Shown here: positions 37,338 through 44,908 of the stretch, in pieces
Layout: each line of letters opens with the position of its first letter
Position numbering within the stretch: the stretch's first letter is position 1
Source: Kitasatospora gansuensis
GTDB lineage: Bacteria > Actinomycetota > Actinomycetes > Streptomycetales > Streptomycetaceae
Assembly: GCF_014203705.1 (NCBI RefSeq)
Contig: NZ_JACHJR010000001.1
Span: 3,038,001 to 3,102,000, forward strand
DNA: 64,000 nucleotides
Direction of reading: 5' to 3'
Position numbers and translations under genes: made by a program
The notes under the pieces: generated by a model
Database searches by the model: none
The model's input: only the letters and a program-made list of their open reading frames with translations
Told to the model about the DNA's origin: nothing

Positions 37338-40088
37338 CTATTCCAGGTGGTCGTCCTCCGGGTCCAGCTCGAACCAGACCACCTTGCCCATGCCCTCGGC
37401 CCTGGCGCCCCAGCGCAGCGCCAGCCGGCGGACCAGCTCCAGGCCCCGGCCGCCCTCGTCCGCCTCGGCGGCGTGCCGCTCCCGGGGCGGGTCGGGCAGC
37501 GGGTCGGAGATCTCCACCAGCAGGGTCTCGCCGAGGGTGAGCCGGACGCCGATCGGGGCGCTGGCGTACCGGACCGAGTTCGTCACCAGCTCGCTGACCA
37601 GCAGCTCGGCGGTGTCGGTGAGGTGCTCGACCTCCCACTCGGCGAGCGTGCCGCGGACCAGCCGCCGGGCCCGGGAGACCGCGGTGGGCTCGGCGGGCAG
37701 CGTCCAGCCGGCCGTCGGGATGCCCGCCCGGCCCCGGCCGAGCCGGGCCAGCAGCAGCGCCACGTCGTCGGGTTCGCGGCCCTGCTCCATGGTGTCCAGG
37801 ACGGCCTCGCAGGCCTGCTGGATCGAGGCGTACGGCTGCTCCAGCACGGACAGCAGCCGCCCGAGGCCGACGTCCAGGTCCTTGTCCCGGCTCTCCACCA
37901 GACCGTCGGTGCAGAGCACCAGCAGGCTGCCCTCGGGAATCTCCAGCTCGATCGACTCGAACGGCACACCACCGACGCCGAGCGGGGCCCCGGACGGCAG
38001 GTCGAGGATCTGGCCGACCCCGCCGGGCAGCGCGCTGCCGACCCGGGACGGCTCGTCCACCGCCTCCTTGGGCACGATCAGGATCGGCGGGATGTGGCCC
38101 GCCTTGGTCGCGGTCAGCCGCTGGGTGGACGGGTCGAAGACGGCGTACACGCAGGTGGCGAGCAGCGCCTCGTCCGGGCCCTGGGCCAGGTCGTCGGTCA
38201 GCTCGTGGACGTGCCGGAGCAGCACCTCGGGCGGCAGGTCGAGGCCGGCCAGGGTGCGCACCGCGGTGCGCAGCCGTCCCATCGTGGCGGCCGCCCGCAG
38301 GCCGTGGCCCATCACGTCGCCGACCACCAACGCGGTCCGGCCGTCCGGCAGCGGGATGACGTCGAACCAGTCGCCGCCGACCTCGGTGCCGCTGCTGCCC
38401 GGCACGTACCGGTAGGCGACCTCGACCCCGGCGGGCTGCGGGACCTGCTGCGGCAGCAGGGTGCGCTGCAGGGTGAGCGCGGCGGTCCGCTCCCGGGCGT
38501 ACAGCCGGGCGTTGTCCAGCGAGCTGCCCGCGCGGTCGGCCAGCTCGACGCTGAACGCCAGGTCGTCCCGGTCGAAGCCCTCCCGGTACCCGGCCCGGCT
38601 GATCACCAGCAGGCCGATCACGATCCCCCTGGCCCGCAGCGGGACCACCAGCCTGGAGTGCACGCCGAGGTCGTGCGCGGCCTGCACCTTGGGGTCGCCC
38701 GGGTAGGTCAGATCACTCAACTCCTCGGGCCCGGAGAGCAGTTCGGGGACACCGGTGCGGAGCGCCCGGCCGAAGGCGGAGTCGTCGGCGAAGGTGATCC
38801 TGGCTCCCCGGCGGAGCATCACCTCGACCTCCGGGGCGTCCTGCACCGAGGCGGTGCCGAGCTGGAGCAGCGAGGTCCTGCGGTCGTGGCCGTGCCGGGG
38901 CAGGTCGTCGCCGTGCGCGACCGCCTGCAGCAGGATCACCGCCGCGTAGTCGGCCAGCCTGGGCACCACCGCGCTGGCCAGCTCCTGCGCGATCCGGGTG
39001 GCGTCCAGCAGGTCGCCGACCCGGGAGCCGAACTCGTTGAGCAGCGAGAGCCTGCGCCGGGCGTGCTCGACCTTGGCCACCGCCCGGTACCGCTCGGTCA
39101 CGTCCATCACCGTCCCGGAGATCCCGAGCACCCGGCCGGCCCGGTCGGTCATCCGGCTGTACGAGATCGACCGGAAGCCGCCGGAGCGGGCGGTCACCGG
39201 GGAGGCCAGCGTGACGTCGATGACCGGCTCACCGGTGGCCAGCACCTGCCGCTGGATCGCGGTGATCTCGTCGGCGGCCCGCTCGGGCAGCGTCTCGCCG
39301 GTGGTCCGGCCGACGTGCTCCTCGGCCGGGACGCCGTTCATCTCGGCCAGCGTGTGGTTGACGGCGGTGTAGCGCAGCTCGGTGTCCAGGATCGCGATGC
39401 CCAGCGGGGACTGCTCGAACAGCGCGTCCCGCACCGCGAGGTCGCGCTCGACCGCCCGCAGCGCACCGGCCTCCGCCAGCGCCACCTGCAGGAACGGGGT
39501 GCCGTCGCCGTCCACCAGCAGCGAGATCCTGGCCTCCACCCCGACCTCGCCGTCGTCCCGGTGCCGCAACGAGGTGAAGCCCTGCCAGTGGCCGTTCCGC
39601 AGCGTCGCCTGGATCGCCACCCTGACCCGGCCCACCAGGTCCTGATCCGGGATCAGCTCGTCGATCCGGCGGCCCACCAGCAGCTCGCTCGGCCAGCCGA
39701 GCAGCTCCTCGGCGGCCGGACTCCAGAGCACCACCCGGCCGGAGGTGTCCAGGATCGAGATGGCCACCTTCACCACGTCGAACAGGCTGCCCTCGGCGCG
39801 CTCGCCGAACGCCTCCACCGGGGCCCGGTCCAGGCCCGGGTACGGTGCGGTCGGGCCGCCCCTGGCGCTCCCCGTACGGGGTTCGGCGGGCGGACGCGGG
39901 GCCTGGGTGGCGCCGGGCCGGGCGGCGGGTTTCGGGGTGATCCGGCGCAGGCGGGCCCGGGCCGAGGCGCTGCCGACCGTCCTGGGCCGTGGGGTCGCGC
40001 CCGCACCGGCGACCGCCGGTCGCGGCCCCCGCCGGGAGGCTCCGTCCGCGGGCGGCTGCTCTCCGCCGTCGTTACCCGTGCTCGACAC
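37338..40088 (-). CDS. SpoIIE-family protein phosphatase with PAS, GAF and HATPase domains (second copy)
   Basis: About 916 aa; same architecture as the protein at 31718: basic Pro/Arg-rich N-terminus (1-85), PAS (100-210), PAS (220-333), GAF (353-530), SpoIIE phosphatase (550-773; EVGGDWFDVIPLPD, VGDVMGHGLRAA), HATPase (800-912; LLVSELVTNSVRYA, DEGGRGLELV). The two are paralogues flanking the secreted beta-helix protein gene. GTG codons at 40100 and 40088 are both possible; AGGTGAGG sits 6 nt before 40088, which I prefer. Probably a sensor-linked regulator in a sigma-factor partner-switch pathway. Confidence 0.9.
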   Translation of the reverse strand: MSSTGNDGGEQPPADGASRRGPRPAVAGAGATPRPRTVGSASARARLRRITPKPAARPGATQAPRPPAEPRTGSARGGPTAPYPGLDRAPVEAFGERAEGSLFDVVKVAISILDTSGRVVLWSPAAEELLGWPSELLVGRRIDELIPDQDLVGRVRVAIQATLRNGHWQGFTSLRHRDDGEVGVEARISLLVDGDGTPFLQVALAEAGALRAVERDLAVRDALFEQSPLGIAILDTELRYTAVNHTLAEMNGVPAEEHVGRTTGETLPERAADEITAIQRQVLATGEPVIDVTLASPVTARSGGFRSISYSRMTDRAGRVLGISGTVMDVTERYRAVAKVEHARRRLSLLNEFGSRVGDLLDATRIAQELASAVVPRLADYAAVILLQAVAHGDDLPRHGHDRRTSLLQLGTASVQDAPEVEVMLRRGARITFADDSAFGRALRTGVPELLSGPEELSDLTYPGDPKVQAAHDLGVHSRLVVPLRARGIVIGLLVISRAGYREGFDRDDLAFSVELADRAGSSLDNARLYARERTAALTLQRTLLPQQVPQPAGVEVAYRYVPGSSGTEVGGDWFDVIPLPDGRTALVVGDVMGHGLRAAATMGRLRTAVRTLAGLDLPPEVLLRHVHELTDDLAQGPDEALLATCVYAVFDPSTQRLTATKAGHIPPILIVPKEAVDEPSRVGSALPGGVGQILDLPSGAPLGVGGVPFESIELEIPEGSLLVLCTDGLVESRDKDLDVGLGRLLSVLEQPYASIQQACEAVLDTMEQGREPDDVALLLARLGRGRAGIPTAGWTLPAEPTAVSRARRLVRGTLAEWEVEHLTDTAELLVSELVTNSVRYASAPIGVRLTLGETLLVEISDPLPDPPRERHAAEADEGGRGLELVRRLALRWGARAEGMGKVVWFELDPEDDHLE

Positions 40089-40219
40089 CGACCGCCTCAC
40101 CTATGGTGACGAATACTGCCGAAAAGTGACATACCCAACAGAACGCCAGGCTACCCCGGCGAACGGGTCGGCTTTTCCGATTGATCTACCTGGCCCAACC
40201 GGCGTTCTTGGCAGATGCT

Positions 40220-40412
40220 CAGCCGTCTGCGGTCCAGGGGCTCGGCGGCTGTGCTGTCTGCAGGGCGCCCGGTTGCACTATCCAGGGGCTCGGGGAACTG
40301 CGAGGAGATCTGGCGTTCGGGTCACTGCGAAAGTGCCTGACCACCCCTGCACGGATCACCTTTTTCGAGGTCGGCGTCGCAGTTCCCCGAGCCCCTGGAC
40401 CGTAGACGGCTG
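40220..40412. repeat. Intergenic palindromic repeat R1, full copy with nested inverted repeats
   Basis: Outer arms 40220-40245 and 40387-40412 are 26 bp with one mismatch (CAGCCGTCTGCGGTCCAGGG...). Inner arms 40282-40303 and 40377-40398 are a perfect 22-bp pair (CCAGGGGCTCGGGGAACTGC...). Both left arms carry CCAGGGGCTCGG and compete for the same right arm, so two alternative folds exist. The right end stops 3 bp before the Nudix stop codon. A shortened relative is at 31590-31697. Confidence 0.85.
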
Positions 40413-40415
40413 GGG

Positions 40416-40946
40416 CTAGTGCAAAAGGTCCGCGACGTGCGGTAGCACCTCGCGGTCGTGGGTCAGCCAGTCGACCGTGGTGAGGTCGGTGGGGCCGAGC
40501 CAGCGGAGTTGGTCGTGGTCCTGGAGGGGCTGGGGGTCACCGGTGACCAGTTCGGCGGCCCAGATCCGGAGTTCGAGGCCGGGGCGGACCAGCCAGCTGC
40601 CGGGCAGGCGGTGCAGCGCGCGGGCCCGTACCCCGAGCTCCTCGTGGAGCTCGCGCTCCAGGGCCTCCGGTTCGGTCTCCCCCGGCTCGGCCTTGCCGCC
40701 CGGGAACTCCCAGCCGCCCGCCACCTCGGGCGGGGCGCTGCGCCGGGCGGCCAGCACCCGGCCCCGGTGGATGAGTGCGCCGCCCACCACGATCCGGTTG
40801 GGCACGGCCTCCACCCAGTACAGCTGCTTGTGCCCCCGGGCCTCGAACTCGGCGGCCAGCGCCTCGGCCTCCGGCCGGGCCAGCTCGGCGGCGACCAGGA
40901 AGCGGTTGCCGTTGTCGTCCTGTCGCATCACCCGGTACGTGCCCAT
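40416..40946 (-). CDS. Nudix (MutT-type) hydrolase with N-terminal SPOR-like module
   Basis: Pyrophosphohydrolase (176 aa), likely cleaning oxidised nucleotides or a related nucleoside diphosphate derivative. Complete Nudix box at residues 84-106 (G...E...REL.EELGV). The first 48 residues (YRVMRQDDNGNRF ... RGHKQLYWVE) resemble a short stand-alone streptomycete SPOR-like protein, so the chain looks like a fusion. A TAGGCT -10 box 6 nt before ATG 40946 suggests a leaderless start; a GTG 6 nt further up is less likely. Confidence 0.9.
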   Translation of the reverse strand: MGTYRVMRQDDNGNRFLVAAELARPEAEALAAEFEARGHKQLYWVEAVPNRIVVGGALIHRGRVLAARRSAPPEVAGGWEFPGGKAEPGETEPEALERELHEELGVRARALHRLPGSWLVRPGLELRIWAAELVTGDPQPLQDHDQLRWLGPTDLTTVDWLTHDREVLPHVADLLH

Positions 40947-40952
40947 GGCCAC

Positions 40953-40958
40953 AGCCTA
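40953..40958 (-). promoter_or_regulatory. -10 box (TAGGCT) of a leaderless promoter for the Nudix gene
   Basis: TAGGCT on the minus strand, 6 nt from ATG 40946, no Shine-Dalgarno sequence. Confidence 0.5.
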
Positions 40959-41089
40959 GAGCCGCGGGTGGCAGCGGCCCGGCCCGGTGGGGGGCGGGCC
41001 GGGCCAGGTGCTGTCCGTAAGCTATGGCCGCTCTGCTACCACCGGGTACGTCCACGGTTAACGGGAGGTAAGCGGTGCGCCAGCTCGAA

Positions 41090-41905
41090 CTAACGCACCC
41101 GGGCCAGCACTTCGCCGCTCGGCACGGCGAACCAGCCGTCCGGGTCGGCGGCCCAGCGCCGCCAGCCCGCGGCGATCCTGGCCAGCTCCTCGGGGGTGGC
41201 GTAGCCGTACGCCACGGCCGTGTCCGCGATGCCGGAGCCGACCACCCGGTCCGCCCAGCTGTCGCCCCACCAGTCGCGCTGCTCGGCCGTGGCGTACGTC
41301 CAGTTGGAGGAGGAGCACTCGACCGTGTCGAACCCGGCCGCCCTGGCCCAGGCCGCCAGCCGGCGCCCGGCGTTCGGCTCGCCGCCGTTGGAGCGGGCGA
41401 CCCGCTGGTACAGCGCCATCCAGTCGGCCAGCTCCGGCAGTTCGGGGTACCAGGCCATCGCGGCGTAGTCGGCGTCCCGGAACGCGACCACCCCGCCGGG
41501 CGCGGTCACCCGGCGCAGTTCGCGCAGCAGGGTCACCGGGTCGGCCACGTGCTGCAGCACCTGATGGGCGTGCACGACGTCGAACTCCCCGTCGGCGTAC
41601 GGCAGTCGGTGCGCGTCGACGCTCGCGAAGGTCACGTTGCCGATGCCCCGTCCCGCCACGTGCTCCGCCGCCCTGGCCAGCACCTCGGCCGAGCGGTCCA
41701 CCGCGACCACCCGCCCGGTCGGGCCGACCAGCTCGGCCAGGTCGGCGGTGATCGTGCCGGGGCCGCAGCCGACGTCCAACAGGGCTTGACCGGCGCGCAG
41801 TTCGGGCAGCAGGTAGGCCGCCGAGTTGGCCGCCGTACGGGACCGGTGCGAGCGCAGTACCGAGTCCTGATGGCCGTGGGTGTAGACAGCCTGACGGTCG
41901 TTCAC
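41090..41905 (-). CDS. Class I SAM-dependent methyltransferase
   Basis: Cytosolic methyltransferase (271 aa) of the UbiE/Methyltransf_11 type: motif I LLDVGCGPGTIT (about 42-53), acidic motif VVAVDRS, motif IV-like FDVVHAHQVLQHV and post-motif LRRVTAPGGVVAFRD. Substrate unknown; this type often methylates small molecules. GTG start at 41905 with AGGGGA upstream. Divergently arranged from the oxidase-like gene at 42043. Confidence 0.9.
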   Translation of the reverse strand: MNDRQAVYTHGHQDSVLRSHRSRTAANSAAYLLPELRAGQALLDVGCGPGTITADLAELVGPTGRVVAVDRSAEVLARAAEHVAGRGIGNVTFASVDAHRLPYADGEFDVVHAHQVLQHVADPVTLLRELRRVTAPGGVVAFRDADYAAMAWYPELPELADWMALYQRVARSNGGEPNAGRRLAAWARAAGFDTVECSSSNWTYATAEQRDWWGDSWADRVVGSGIADTAVAYGYATPEELARIAAGWRRWAADPDGWFAVPSGEVLARVR

Positions 41906-42030
41906 GGTGGATTCCCCTCGTCCTGACGGCCCGTTCGCCGCCGTTTCGAGCGTACGCTGATGTCTCGAAGCCTGAGAATATCCATCTCGAATACCAAGAC
42001 AGGCACGCGACGAGCCGCCAGGTACGGCGC
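41906..42030. promoter_or_regulatory. Divergent promoter region with TCTCGAA direct repeats
   Basis: TCTCGAA at 41963-41969 and 41985-41991, 22 bp apart (about two helical turns), in an AT-rich patch between two divergent genes. Possible operator. Confidence 0.4.
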
Positions 42031-42036
42031 TACAAT
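42031..42036 (+). promoter_or_regulatory. -10 box (TACAAT) of a leaderless promoter
   Basis: TACAAT followed by 6 nt and ATG 42043; no Shine-Dalgarno sequence. Confidence 0.55.
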
Positions 42037-42042
42037 CGGGCC

Positions 42043-42624
42043 ATGGGAAAGACTTACGAACGGATCGACGGCCGCCTGCGGAAGTTCATCGAGAGTCAGC
42101 CGATCTTCTTCACCGCCACCGCCCCGCTGGCCGGGGACGGGCACGTCAACGTCTCCCCCAAGGGCCGGGCCGGCACCCTGGTGGTGCTGGACGAACTCAC
42201 CCTGGCCTACCTGGACTTCGGCGGCAGCACGGCTGAGACCCTGGCCCACGTACGGGAGAACGGCCGGATCACGCTGATGTGGTGCGCCTTCACCGGCCCG
42301 CCCACCGTGGTCCGGGTGCACGGCCGCGGCGAGCCGGTGTTCCGGGACGACCCGCGGTTCGCCGAGCTGCTCGGCCACTTCGACCCGAGCGCCGACGGCA
42401 GTGCGCTGCGCTGCATCGTGCTGGTGCACGCCACCCGGGTCAGCGACTCCTGCGGCTTCGCGGTCCCGCTGATGGAGTATCAGGAGGACCGCTCGATGCA
42501 CGCGGAGTTCTTCGACCGGAAGACCGACGAGGAGTTCGCCACCTACTGCGAGGGCAAGCCGTACATCCCGGTCAGCGTGGACGGTCTGCCCGCCCTGCCG
42601 CTGCCGCTGCCGCCCCGGCCCTGA
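42043..42624 (+). CDS. Pyridoxamine 5'-phosphate oxidase family protein
   Basis: Split-barrel flavin-binding protein (193 aa) with the family opening FFTATAPLAGDGHVNVSPKG and YLDFGGSTAETLAHVRENGRITLM. Proteins of this subgroup are FMN or F420-type reductases/oxidases rather than true PdxH; substrate unknown. Start ATG 42043, leaderless (TACAAT at 42031). Followed by a terminator shared with the convergent HAD gene. Confidence 0.9.
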   Translation: MGKTYERIDGRLRKFIESQPIFFTATAPLAGDGHVNVSPKGRAGTLVVLDELTLAYLDFGGSTAETLAHVRENGRITLMWCAFTGPPTVVRVHGRGEPVFRDDPRFAELLGHFDPSADGSALRCIVLVHATRVSDSCGFAVPLMEYQEDRSMHAEFFDRKTDEEFATYCEGKPYIPVSVDGLPALPLPLPPRP

Positions 42625-42640
42625 CCGGTCCGGACGACGT

Positions 42641-42666
42641 GACCCCGGCCGGTTCGGGCCGGGGTC
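42641..42666. terminator. Bidirectional terminator hairpin
   Basis: 10-bp stem GACCCCGGCC / GGCCGGGGTC with GGTTCG loop between convergent stops at 42624 and 42677. Confidence 0.8.
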
Positions 42667-42676
42667 GGACGGATGG

Positions 42677-43330
42677 TCAGCCGATCTCCAGCAGCAGCCC
42701 GCCGTCGGCGGCCGGGACCACCCGGACCTGCTCCAGGGTGTCCACCTGCACGGTCGGGCCGAAGGCGCCCGCGCGCGGGCCGACGCCCACCACCCGCATA
42801 CCGGCCGCCCGGCCCGCCATGATGCCCGCCTCGGAGTCCTCGAAGACCACGCAGTCCGCCGGGTCCACGCCCAGGCCGGCCGCGCCCTTCAGGAAGCCCT
42901 CCGGGTCCGGCTTGCTGGCGCCCACCGACTCGGCGGTCACCCGCAGCTCGGGCAGCCGCAGCCCGGCCGCCGTCATCCGGGCCCGGGCCAGCGTCTCGTC
43001 CGCCGAGGTGACCAGCGCGTGCGGCAGCCGCTCCAGCGCCGCCAGGAAGACGGCCGCGCCCGGCACCTCGACCACACCGTCCAGGTCGGCGACCTCCTCG
43101 GCCAGCATCCGCCGGTTGTCCGCCAGGTTCTGCTCCATCGGGCGCTCCGGCAGCAGGATCGCCATGCTCAGGTGCCCCTGCCGGCCGTGCACCACCCGCA
43201 TCGCCTCGTCGCCGTCGATGCCGTGCTCGGCCGCCCACCGCCGCCAGCAACGCTCCACCGCCGCCTCGGAGTTCACCAGGGTGCCGTCCATGTCGAGCAG
43301 CAGGGCGCGGGCGGGCAGGGTGACAGACAT
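42677..43330 (-). CDS. HAD-superfamily phosphatase (sugar-phosphatase/beta-PGM-like)
   Basis: Hydrolase (217 aa) with motif I DMDGTLVNS (13-21), motif II-like LVTSAD, Lys motif ASKPDPEGF and motif IV VVFEDSEAG; the cap lies between motifs I and II (subclass I). Substrate probably a small phosphorylated sugar or 2-deoxysugar phosphate. GGAGGAG precedes ATG 43330; the frame open further up to 44026 overlaps repeat R2 and the deaminase gene and is not coding. Confidence 0.9.
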   Translation of the reverse strand: MSVTLPARALLLDMDGTLVNSEAAVERCWRRWAAEHGIDGDEAMRVVHGRQGHLSMAILLPERPMEQNLADNRRMLAEEVADLDGVVEVPGAAVFLAALERLPHALVTSADETLARARMTAAGLRLPELRVTAESVGASKPDPEGFLKGAAGLGVDPADCVVFEDSEAGIMAGRAAGMRVVGVGPRAGAFGPTVQVDTLEQVRVVPAADGGLLLEIG

Positions 43331-43377
43331 GGGCAGACTCCTCCGAGCGGGTTTGTCATACCAGGCTACAAAACTCA

Positions 43378-43536
43378 GACCCTGCGCCGGCTGGGGGGTG
43401 GGTGAAGGAGCGGCGTTGGGGTGCGTGCCTCGGCGGCGCCGAGGAGGAAGTCCATGCGGAGCATCGGCGACCGACGAGAAGCCGGCGAGGTGCGTGCCCC
43501 GGCGCCGCGACGCCGCCCCCCAGCCGGCGCAGGGTC
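43378..43536. repeat. Palindromic intergenic repeat R2, copy A
   Basis: Terminal arms 43378-43398 and 43516-43536 are a perfect 21-bp inverted repeat (GACCCTGCGCCGGCTGGGGG...). The interior from 43411 to about 43488 (CGGCGTTGGGGTGCGTGC ... ATCGGCGACCGACGAGAAGC) nearly matches copy B at 44747-44825, although the terminal arms are unrelated to those of copy B. The right arm abuts the deaminase stop codon. Confidence 0.85.
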
Positions 43537-43983
43537 TCAGCCGAGCAGGTGCGCATTGACCTCGCGGGCGGCCTCGGCCAGCTCCGGCAGTTCGACCACC
43601 TCGACGCCCGCGGCGGCGAGCAGCGCCGTCCCCTGACAGCCGGTCACGAACAGGTCGGGCTCCCGCCAGGCCAGCACCACCCGGGGCACCCCCGCCGCGA
43701 TGATCAGCTGCGCGCAGGTGCGCGGCCGGGAGGCCCGTTCCCCGCACGGCTCCAGCGAGCTGTACACGGTCGCGGTCCGCAGCCTCGGGTCGTCGGCGGG
43801 CAGCTTGGCGAGCGCGGACTCCTCCGCGTGCACCTTCTCGTCGGTCTCCCGGCTGTACCCCTCGCTGAGCAGCTCGCCGTCCGCCCCGACGATCACCGCC
43901 CCGACCGAGAAGGCGGTCTCCGAGAACGGGCAGAGTCGGGACAGTTCGACCGCCCGGGCCAGCCAGTCGGCGTCGGTCTTCAC
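43537..43983 (-). CDS. RibD-type deaminase (diaminohydroxyphosphoribosylaminopyrimidine deaminase-like)
   Basis: Zinc deaminase (148 aa). Zinc site HAEE (His52, Glu54) and PCGERASRPRTC (Cys80, Cys90) as in RibD N-terminal domains. RibD is normally one chain with deaminase and reductase; here the reductase is the preceding gene, overlapping by 4 bp (ATGA), so the two polypeptides probably form the equivalent complex in riboflavin or a related pyrimidine/deazaflavin pathway. No other rib genes are in the window. Confidence 0.87.
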   Translation of the reverse strand: MKTDADWLARAVELSRLCPFSETAFSVGAVIVGADGELLSEGYSRETDEKVHAEESALAKLPADDPRLRTATVYSSLEPCGERASRPRTCAQLIIAAGVPRVVLAWREPDLFVTGCQGTALLAAAGVEVVELPELAEAAREVNAHLLG

Positions 43984-44663
43984 GAGGCGGTCTCCTTGAG
44001 GGCGTAGCGGAGCAGCACGACATCACCCACCGTACGGGTCTCCAGCAGTCGCATCCGCCGGGCCGGGCCGCCCGGGAAGGCGGCCGGGCCGACGAACCGG
44101 GGCGCGTCCGGCTGCCCGACCAGCAGCGGCGCGACCGCCAGCTGGAGTTCGTCCGCCAGCCCCTCGGCCAGGAACTGGGTGTGCACGCTGCTGCCGCCCT
44201 CCACCATCAGCCGCCGCACCCCGCGCGCGCCCAGGTCGTCCAGCACCGCGCCCAGCTCCAGCCGCTCGCCGATCGCCACCACCTCGGCCAGCCCCGCCAG
44301 TTCGGCGGCCAGCCGGCCGCTCGCGGCGGAGCCGGTGTACACGATCCGCTCGCCGCCGGTGTGCCAGAAGTTCAGCTCCCTCGGCAGGTCGCCGCTGCCG
44401 CTCAGGGTCACCTTGACGGGGTACTCGGACCGCCCGGCCCGGACCCGTTCGGCCCGCCGGGCGGGCGAGTTGACGAGCAGTCGGGGGTTGTCCCGGCGCA
44501 GCGTGTTGCCGCCGACCAGGATCGCGTCGCTGCCCGCCCGCAGCTCGTCCACCCGGTCGAAGTCGGCCGGCCCGGAGAGCAGCAAGCGTTCGGGCGAGGC
44601 GTCGTCCAGGTACCCGTCGATCGACATCGCGGCGCTCAGCAGGACGTACGGGCGAGGGGCCAC
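43980..44663 (-). CDS. RibD C-terminal/dihydrofolate reductase-like reductase
   Basis: NADPH reductase (227 aa) of the RibD_C family: PYVLLSAAMSIDGYLDD at the start, GGNTLRRDNPRLLV, and VRRLMVEGGSSVHTQFL, the signature of the 5-amino-6-ribosylaminouracil-phosphate reductases. Start chosen at GTG 44663, which leaves the first beta-strand intact; the ATG at 44627 would cut it, and longer frames enter repeat R2. Overlaps the deaminase gene (ATGA). Confidence 0.87.
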   Translation of the reverse strand: MAPRPYVLLSAAMSIDGYLDDASPERLLLSGPADFDRVDELRAGSDAILVGGNTLRRDNPRLLVNSPARRAERVRAGRSEYPVKVTLSGSGDLPRELNFWHTGGERIVYTGSAASGRLAAELAGLAEVVAIGERLELGAVLDDLGARGVRRLMVEGGSSVHTQFLAEGLADELQLAVAPLLVGQPDAPRFVGPAAFPGGPARRMRLLETRTVGDVVLLRYALKETAS

Positions 44664-44709
44664 GGGACCGGTCCGTTCTCTAGTGATTCCCCGCCACGGT
44701 ACGACACGG

Positions 44710-44908
44710 CTAGGGCCTCTCTTTCGGGTCACGTCGGATAGCGGGCGGCGTTGGGGTGCGTGCATCGGCGGTGCCGAGGAGGGAGCCTGATGCAGCGCAT
44801 CGGCGACCGACGAGAAGCCGGCGAAGGGCCCCTCCTGCCCGATGCCGGGCAAGGAGGGCGCGTGCCCCAACGCCGCCCGCCCGGCGTGACCCGAAAGAGA
44901 GGCCCTAG
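44710..44908. repeat. Palindromic intergenic repeat R2, copy B
   Basis: Outer arms 44710-44733 and 44885-44908 are a perfect 24-bp inverted repeat (CTAGGGCCTCTCTTTCGGGT...). A second perfect 16-bp pair (GCGGGCGGCGTTGGGG) lies inside at 44741-44756 / 44865-44880, and a third small stem near 44829-44858. The interior block from 44747 matches copy A. The right arm contains the stop codon of the SDR gene. Confidence 0.87.

Noticed and set aside
34230..40109. A 1959-codon open frame on the plus strand
   Set aside because: It runs antisense or out of frame through three well-supported genes; its Gly/Arg/Pro-rich translation has no domain. High GC makes such frames common.
40220..40412. CRISPR array or tRNA
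   Set aside because: The repeats are inverted rather than regularly spaced direct repeats, and no cloverleaf is present.
43331..44026. N-terminal extension of the HAD phosphatase
   Set aside because: It passes through repeat R2 and the deaminase gene; the ATG at 43330 has a strong ribosome site and the protein begins just before DMDGT.
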